This document shows, one piece after another, positions 34,915 through 39,142 of a stretch of 39,142 bases of DNA; position 1 is the first letter of the stretch, and each line of letters begins with the position of its first letter. The stretch spans positions 1 to 39,142 of the forward strand of contig JAEOSG010000005.1 of assembly GCA_016840485.1 (NCBI GenBank). The letters are read 5' to 3'. Source of the stretch: Candidatus Baldrarchaeota archaeon (lineage in GTDB: Archaea; Asgardarchaeota; Baldrarchaeia; Baldrarchaeales; DXJG01). Both the position numbers and the translations under genes were made by a program. Below the pieces are notes generated by a model, which saw only the letters and a program-made list of their open reading frames with translations, ran no database searches and had not been told where the DNA came from.

Positions 34915-35274
34915 TTATGAGAGAATTACTCGAAGAAGATCGGTTTCTAAAAGCAAATACTCAAAGTTTTCTGATATTTCCTGAAGTCTTTTTACTAGAA
35001 GTTTCTTTACTTCTTTGTTTACAGCGTAAATTTCCTCCAGTTCTAAAACACTTGTATATTCTTCTTTTATTCTCTTAATTGATTTATGCGGATGTAATAT
35101 TAATATACCCTTAATCTCTCCTTTATCTTCTACAACAAAACAATATTCTTTAACGTTTTGCACATGCCATGCGGTGTGTTCTTCCACTTCTTTCACGTTT
35201 CTTTCTGGATACTGTTTTAACAGCAAGTTTACAACATTTCTCAAGTCCTTTTCATCCATCCTTCTTAGCCTCAT
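34915..35274 (-). CDS. GNAT-like acetyltransferase-fold small protein
   Basis: 119 aa. Start MRLRRMDEKDLRNVVNLLLK (strand 1 and helix 1 of a GNAT fold), then EYCFVVEDKGEIKGILILHP (strands 2-4), a helix with NKEVKKLLVKRLQEIS, and a final strand YLLLETD. The acetyl-CoA pyrophosphate loop (Q/RxxGxG/A) is not clear, and the protein is shorter than most GNATs. It may be a reduced or non-catalytic member. Stands alone. Confidence 0.5.
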   Translation of the reverse strand: MRLRRMDEKDLRNVVNLLLKQYPERNVKEVEEHTAWHVQNVKEYCFVVEDKGEIKGILILHPHKSIKRIKEEYTSVLELEEIYAVNKEVKKLLVKRLQEISENFEYLLLETDLLRVILS

Positions 35275-35373
35275 AAAATCACCATTAGAATGTCCCTTGG
35301 ATGGTTTAAATTAGTTTATTGGTTTACAGATTCAACCAAAAACTTTTAATGTTTAAAAAGGTCGAGGAAAATT

Positions 35374-36201
35374 ATGAAAGAAAACGAGGTGAAGAAAATT
35401 TTTGGAATAAGCGAGAAAGACATTACATTGGTAAAACTCTTAATAAGTAACCCTAAAATTCCTTTAAAAAATCTGGCAAAAATTCTAGGTGTTACAAAGC
35501 AGGCGTTAGCTAAGAGGAAAAGGAAACTTGAAGAAAATGAGATAATTAAATCGTATCTGTTTTGGAATGTTTTACCTAGGTTCGAACTCACAAAATACTT
35601 CGAGATAATATTAGAAAGTAGCAAAATTGAAGATGAAATGGAAGTAATTAAGAAGCTTGACGAAGAGTGGACTACCGCTATAATATGGAAAATTCCCGGG
35701 AAGAAAACAGTTATTGCCGGGTTAATTCTAACAGAGAGAGTTAAGGAGTTTGTTAAGTGTTTCAGTAAAATTAAATCTGTCATAGATGTCAAAATAACTC
35801 CGGTTTTGATGAGAAAATTCCTAGGTGAAAAAACAAAGATTGGTAAAATTTCTTCTGAAAAAATACTGCAAACTGTAGAAAGGGAGATTGAAAATATTTT
35901 AGAAAAGGGGAAAATTTTAGCAATACTTTACGGATTTTTCCCTGAAGAAGAAAATGTTGATATCTGTGTTATAAAATCGAAAATCCGTGGAAAAGAATTC
36001 TACTCATACGAAAAAATACTTGATGGAATATATTTTGACTACCACATCATGACATACAAAGCCTTTAAAGAATTCGCTACTAGAGAACCAGAATGGCTAG
36101 CATCCTTAAAAATAAAGTTTACAACGAACAAAGCCATTGAAAGAAAAATAAACAAAATATTAAGATATTCACGTAAAAACTCTACTAATCTCCACATTTA
36201 A
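35374..36201 (+). CDS. Lrp-like HTH protein with possible nucleotidyltransferase-like C-terminal domain
   Basis: Residues ~10-65 form an Lrp-type HTH: DITLVKLLISNPKIPLKNLA, KILGVTKQALAKRKRKLEEN. Residues ~70-155 look like a ligand-sensing alpha/beta domain. The last ~110 residues (ILEKGKILAILYGFFPEEEN, VDICVIKSKI, FDYHIMTYKAF, EPEWLASLKIK) resemble the order of elements in minimal nucleotidyltransferases, but the usual GS and DxD residues are not all kept. If real, it is a degenerate, ligand- or RNA-sensing domain. Low certainty on the tail. Confidence 0.6.
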   Translation: MKENEVKKIFGISEKDITLVKLLISNPKIPLKNLAKILGVTKQALAKRKRKLEENEIIKSYLFWNVLPRFELTKYFEIILESSKIEDEMEVIKKLDEEWTTAIIWKIPGKKTVIAGLILTERVKEFVKCFSKIKSVIDVKITPVLMRKFLGEKTKIGKISSEKILQTVEREIENILEKGKILAILYGFFPEEENVDICVIKSKIRGKEFYSYEKILDGIYFDYHIMTYKAFKEFATREPEWLASLKIKFTTNKAIERKINKILRYSRKNSTNLHI

Positions 36202-36358
36202 AATAAATTTGTCATAAACGTGATATAGTTGTTAAAATGGTGTTGCGATGTATTGGTTTTATTTCTTGTTGCTTAGGATGGTTAAAGGGGTGTTGTATTT
36301 TGAGGTAGTGTTTTAGTCCTCTAAAGCTAAGATTTATTAGAAAATTTAGGAAGTGAGC

Positions 36359-36607
36359 ATGGAAGTTAGTGGTGATGATTTTATGTTGGTGAAGTTTGAG
36401 GTTTATTTTGACGGTAAGTATTGGTGTGCCCGAGGAATTGGAGTTGACATTTTCACGCAAGGCAAAACGCTGGATGAACTCTTTGAAAACATAAAAGAAG
36501 CCGTGGAAGTACATTTCGAAGAGTTAATAGAGAGAGGAGAGGAAGTCCGTATATTGGTGATTTCAGAGATCGAAGTGCCAAAAGTTGCCAAAGCTACCAG
36601 TGGTTAG
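36359..36607 (+). CDS. hicB: HicB-family antitoxin
   Basis: Partial RNase H-fold HicB domain: VKFEVYFDGKYWCARGIGVD, then FTQGKTLDELFENIKEAVEV and HFEELIERGEEV. The typical antitoxin-first order is seen, with the HicA reading frame overlapping the 3' end by 23 nt. ATG 36359 has AGGA 8 nt upstream; ATG 36383 is a shorter alternative. There is no additional DNA-binding domain, so autoregulation would need another protein. Confidence 0.8.
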   Translation: MEVSGDDFMLVKFEVYFDGKYWCARGIGVDIFTQGKTLDELFENIKEAVEVHFEELIERGEEVRILVISEIEVPKVAKATSG

Positions 36608-36754
36608 CGGCAAACAACTCTTAAAACTACTTGAAAACTAGGCTACATAGTTGTTCGCCAACGTGGAAGCCATATAAGACTCAGAAAAATCACTTCTATT
36701 GGTGAACATAATATAACAATACCCTACCATAAAGAAATTGCAATAAGTTTTTAG
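36585..36754 (+). pseudogene. hicA: HicA mRNA-interferase toxin, frameshifted
   Basis: From TTG 36585: LPKLPVVSGKQLLKLLE, then a break at AAAA (36634-36637). With one more A the frame continues KLGYIVVRQRGSHIRLRK and ITSIGEHNITIPYHKEIAIS to TAG 36752-36754, a complete HicA of ~57 aa with its catalytic His in GSHIRL. As written, translation stops at codon ~19, leaving antitoxin without toxin. The perfect preservation of everything downstream suggests a very recent mutation or a base-calling error. Confidence 0.8.
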
Positions 36755-36833
36755 AGAATTCATCGGTGAAAACTATAGTTACATCAAGTTGTCCATGCCT
36801 TACATCTTTAAAAGCATCTTCAAAATTATCATA

Positions 36834-37590
36834 TTACTCTTGTGTTTTTCGACATAATAAGTATATGTAGCCATTATAAAGATCTAATTTCAATATCTTA
36901 AATCTGCATTTATTAAGCAGCTTGATTAAGGTCCACTTATCTGTATGTACATGGTAGTGCCACCCTGAATATCTACTCCGAATTCCGTTTATTGAAAGAT
37001 AGTATAGAAATTCTCCCCAGAGAAGCGGCTTACGTTTCACAACTCTCCAATAACAGAAAAGCACCAAATCAGATAAAAACTCTCTTAAAGACTTCCAAAA
37101 GCTAGGATACATCCAACTCTCAACACTCATGTAGAGAATGCCTCTAGGCTTTAATACTTGCCTCAGCAAAGTAAGAAATCTTTCCCTCATATCAGGAGGA
37201 ACATATTCAAATGCTTGAGAGAACCAGATACCATTAAACACACTTCTACGAAAAGATAAGCTAAACATGGAGCCCCTTATAAAACTTACATTTTGATTCG
37301 CTAAACATTTCTTTTTAGCCATCTTAAGATTATTAGAAGATTTATAAATCTAAAGCAAAAACATGTCTAGTGTTTTTAGAAAGCTTAGAGGTATGTCTTC
37401 CATCCCCACAAGCCAAATCCAAAATAAGGCTATTCGAACCAATTAAATCAAGAAACTCGTAAAAATATTTTTCCTCCAATTGGTTCTCGAACTCTCCGAT
37501 AAGTTCCTCTTCATAAACATCACTAACTTCATAGGGAAAAAGAATATTTCTGATAATTCTCACGAGAAACCTTCTTCGTTTTTCCCTCAT
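36834..37590 (-). CDS. Class I SAM-dependent methyltransferase, frameshifted
   Basis: The 5' part (from ATG 37590, GGAG upstream) holds EEKYFYEFLDLIGSNSLILD and motif I LDLACGDGRHTSKL, then ends in FALDL and a stop. In the next frame, SSNNLKMAKKKCLANQNVSF continues, with WFSQAFEYVPPDMRERFL and VLKPRGILYMSVESW (post-motif blocks of Ubie/type 11 methyltransferases) to 36834. Removing one T/A in TTTATAAAT (around 37341-37349) restores ~251 aa. The C-terminal YSGWHYHVHTDKWTLIKLL is like lipid- or small-molecule methyltransferases. Substrate unknown. Confidence 0.75.
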
Positions 37591-37912
37591 TTTTCTCCCT
37601 ACAATTAAGTTTGTGAAATTGGTTTAATCTAACATGGTTTCCGGTTGACATAAATATTTAAACAACTCTTATGTAGCTATTTCGGTACAAATATTATCTA
37701 TAAGTGTTCTTGTAAGTTTAAGGTGAACATTCTTGGGATTAGTTAAGTTTTGTTTGGTTAAATATTTATAATAGATTAAAATTGAGTTGAATTGAATCTG
37801 CTATCCTAATTCGTCAAAACTTTAAACTTATGGGATTGGTAAAGAATTATTTAAGTTCTAGTTAAACACCTTGTAACATAGTTTTGAATTAGAGATCAAG
37901 GTGAATGTAGGA
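37591..37912. other. Intergenic region between methyltransferase and DUF433 gene
   Basis: No reading frame or RNA found. TATA-like AATATTTATAATAG lies near 37761-37774, and TTATTTAAG near 37848-37856 is in reach of ATG 37913. The promoter of the methyltransferase on the minus strand must lie close to 37600-37680. Confidence 0.4.
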
Positions 37913-38134
37913 ATGTATGAGGATAGAATTGTTATAGATCCTGAGGTAAGGCATGGTAAGCCCGTTATAAAAGGTACAAGAGTTCCAGTGGATATTATTC
38001 TAGGGTCTCTGGCTGGCGGAATGAGTGTTGAGGAAGTTGCAGAAGAATATGGGATTACAAGGGAAGATGTTTTAGCAGCAATAGAATATGCCGCAAAAAT
38101 CGTAGCAAAAGAGGAGATCAAAGAATATGCGTAA
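37913..38134 (+). CDS. DUF433 antitoxin-like protein
   Basis: 73 aa. The DUF433 core is complete: IVIDPEVRHGKPVIKGTRVP, then VDIILGSLAGGMSVEEVAEE and YGITREDVLAAIEYAAKIVA. This is a winged/HTH DNA-binding fold used as antitoxin to DUF5615 PIN-like proteins. AAGGTGA lies 8 nt upstream of ATG 37913; GTG 37901 is less likely. It overlaps the toxin gene by 8 nt. Confidence 0.88.
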   Translation: MYEDRIVIDPEVRHGKPVIKGTRVPVDIILGSLAGGMSVEEVAEEYGITREDVLAAIEYAAKIVAKEEIKEYA

Positions 38135-38492
38135 AATAAAATTCCTTCTGGACGCAGATATGCCACGTTCAAGCGCTGAAGTCATTAGAAATCTAGGCTA
38201 TGAGGTCGAAGACGTAAGGGACATCGGGTTAGGAGCTGCAAAGGATAGAGAAATAATTGAATATGCTCTAAGAAATAAACAAATAATTATCACTAGAGAC
38301 GTTGATTTCGGAGAAATACTTAGATATCCAAAACATCCAGGAGCCATAATCTTTAGACTCCCCTACACCTACACAGCAAAGGAAATAAATAAAAAATTAA
38401 AAGAGTTCTTAACTTCTGTTAGCGATAAAGAAGTTGAAAATGCTATAATAATTGTTGAACTCTCAAGGTATAGAAAAAGAAGACTAAAATAA
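38127..38492 (+). CDS. DUF5615 PIN-like toxin
   Basis: 121 aa, starting KIKFLLDADMPRSSAEVIRN (first acidic site), then DVRDIGLGAAKDREIIEYAL (second), and IIITRDVDFGEILRY (third, TRDxDF). This set is the PIN-like (Mut7-C/DUF5615) nuclease signature. With DUF433 upstream it forms a type II toxin-antitoxin pair common in archaea and cyanobacteria. Both genes are intact here, unlike HicAB and RelBE in this window. RNase activity is inferred from the fold. Confidence 0.88.
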   Translation: MRKIKFLLDADMPRSSAEVIRNLGYEVEDVRDIGLGAAKDREIIEYALRNKQIIITRDVDFGEILRYPKHPGAIIFRLPYTYTAKEINKKLKEFLTSVSDKEVENAIIIVELSRYRKRRLK

Positions 38493-38520
38493 GTAAGTTG
38501 CTCGAATTTTGTTTCTTAAT

Positions 38521-39123
38521 TTAATAGATTTTTTGTCCCATTTTCATCGGTGAGTTGTCGTATATTTCTTGGATATGGAAAACATATACTGGCCTTTCAC
38601 TCCACTTATCTTTTTGCGGTTTTCCGCCGTGGTATAAGTCGTGTATTCTGTTAACAAACTCATGTACATCATCATCCAAGTGTATTTCTACTTTACATCG
38701 CACCTCGTAGCTTGTCATCGGGGGATAGTAGAAAATTATGGTTGCAATAGGGTTTTCGTTGACATTAGTCCATGTATGTTTATGTGCCAGTTCAATGGAT
38801 GTTAACTTTGTGAAATCAATTTTCTCCCGTAGATATATATGCTCTAAGAGAAATTTTAAAGCTTCTACTTGGCTTCTCTTCTCTTTCATATATTCTCGTA
38901 AAATTTCAAGTGTTTCAGGAAGATATTTATCTTCATGTATGAATCCTATTCCTTTCACGCTAGCGTTTAACCCTGCACTTCCATGAGTTGCGATAGCAGG
39001 TGTATGTCTCAAAAACCCAAGATACGCTTCTTGTTCACTAGCTTTGCCGCGAAGTATTTTCTCAATAAGTTCTCTACGCTTAACGTAAAGCCAATCAATA
39101 AATTCTTCAGGTATCATTTTCAT
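38521..39123 (-). CDS. Conserved hypothetical protein, unknown function
   Basis: 200 aa; I do not recognise the family. The first ~115 residues are mostly helical with ATHGSAGLNASVKGIGFIHE. Residues ~125-200 form a beta-rich part: ENPIATIIFYYPPMTSYEVR, CKVEIHLDDDVHEFVNRIHD, then KWSERPVYVFHIQEIYDNSP, which could be a split-barrel or flavin-binding-like sheet. Soluble, no signal peptide. GGTGAT precedes the ATG. It is convergent with the DUF5615 gene. Confidence 0.6.
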   Translation of the reverse strand: MKMIPEEFIDWLYVKRRELIEKILRGKASEQEAYLGFLRHTPAIATHGSAGLNASVKGIGFIHEDKYLPETLEILREYMKEKRSQVEALKFLLEHIYLREKIDFTKLTSIELAHKHTWTNVNENPIATIIFYYPPMTSYEVRCKVEIHLDDDVHEFVNRIHDLYHGGKPQKDKWSERPVYVFHIQEIYDNSPMKMGQKIY

Positions 39124-39142
39124 AAAATCACCAAACCTAAAA

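Noticed and set aside
1-39142. tRNA, rRNA, CRISPR array or replication origin
   Set aside because: No tRNA T-loop/cloverleaf pattern, rRNA-like stretch, regularly spaced repeats or origin-box cluster was seen by eye on either strand.

Overview
The window is archaeal. It is AT-rich, and AGA/AGG and ATA codons dominate. TATA boxes can be placed roughly 25 nt before plausible transcription starts, and many genes have a GGAGG- or GGTGA-like Shine-Dalgarno motif, often before GTG or TTG starts. Gene content fits a Thermoproteota/TACK-type archaeon, perhaps Bathyarchaeia-like: a two-gene SufBC system, an Lrp-type regulator with a metal-binding TRASH domain, RHH/PIN and DUF433/DUF5615 toxin-antitoxin pairs, a DUF5678-like protein and HdrD-like CCG iron-sulfur proteins. 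That placement is inferred from gene content only. No rRNA, tRNA or CRISPR array was seen.

Layout. 0.1-2.7 kb: a PadR repressor with a MacB/LolCDE-type ABC exporter. 2.8-9.4 kb: a ferritin-like/VIT1 fusion, a ZIP metal transporter, an MFS transporter, sufC-sufB, and a tandem pair of paralogous coiled-coil plus winged-helix proteins. 9.4-13.0 kb: a copper module on the minus strand (CopA, YHS protein, an unannotated 51-aa membrane peptide and an Lrp-TRASH regulator) with palindromic candidate operators. 13.4-17.0 kb: a VapBC-like pair with two tandem operators, a broken metallo-beta-lactamase-fold gene, an FAH-family hydrolase and a broken RelBE pair. 17.3-21.2 kb: a secreted surface protein, an M20 peptidase, and a DUF5678-like/retropepsin-like pair. 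21.5-32.2 kb: a glycerol/glycerol-phosphate region. On the plus strand it has an FGGY kinase, an alkyl-DHAP-synthase-like FAD oxidase and an HdrD-like Fe-S protein. On the minus strand it has glpA-glpB-glpC. Three small membrane proteins and a DUF4258/DUF2283 pair lie between. 32.5-39.1 kb: a membrane-embedded winged-helix regulator, a membrane-tethered C39-like peptidase, a GNAT-like protein, an HTH protein with a possible nucleotidyltransferase-like tail, a HicAB pair, a SAM methyltransferase, a DUF433/DUF5615 pair and an unknown protein.

How the genes work together. Metal handling (ferritin-VIT1, ZIP, CopA/YHS/TRASH, SufBC) and glycerol-3-phosphate oxidation (GlpABC plus the kinase/FAD/Fe-S trio) are the two coherent themes. 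The rest is accessory DNA rich in toxin-antitoxin modules.

The most striking global feature is that seven genes carry single-base lesions in otherwise well conserved reading frames: the ferritin-VIT1 fusion, Lrp-TRASH, the MBL-fold gene, a RelE toxin, the FGGY kinase, HicA and the methyltransferase. Several lesions sit in A/T homopolymers. Either the assembly carries indel errors or the region is decaying; reads are needed to decide. A second local oddity is a ~190-bp direct repeat flanking one small membrane-protein gene (25.4-26.3 kb). It carries a fossil of the Fe-S gene's 3' end and is followed by a GC-rich perfect palindrome.
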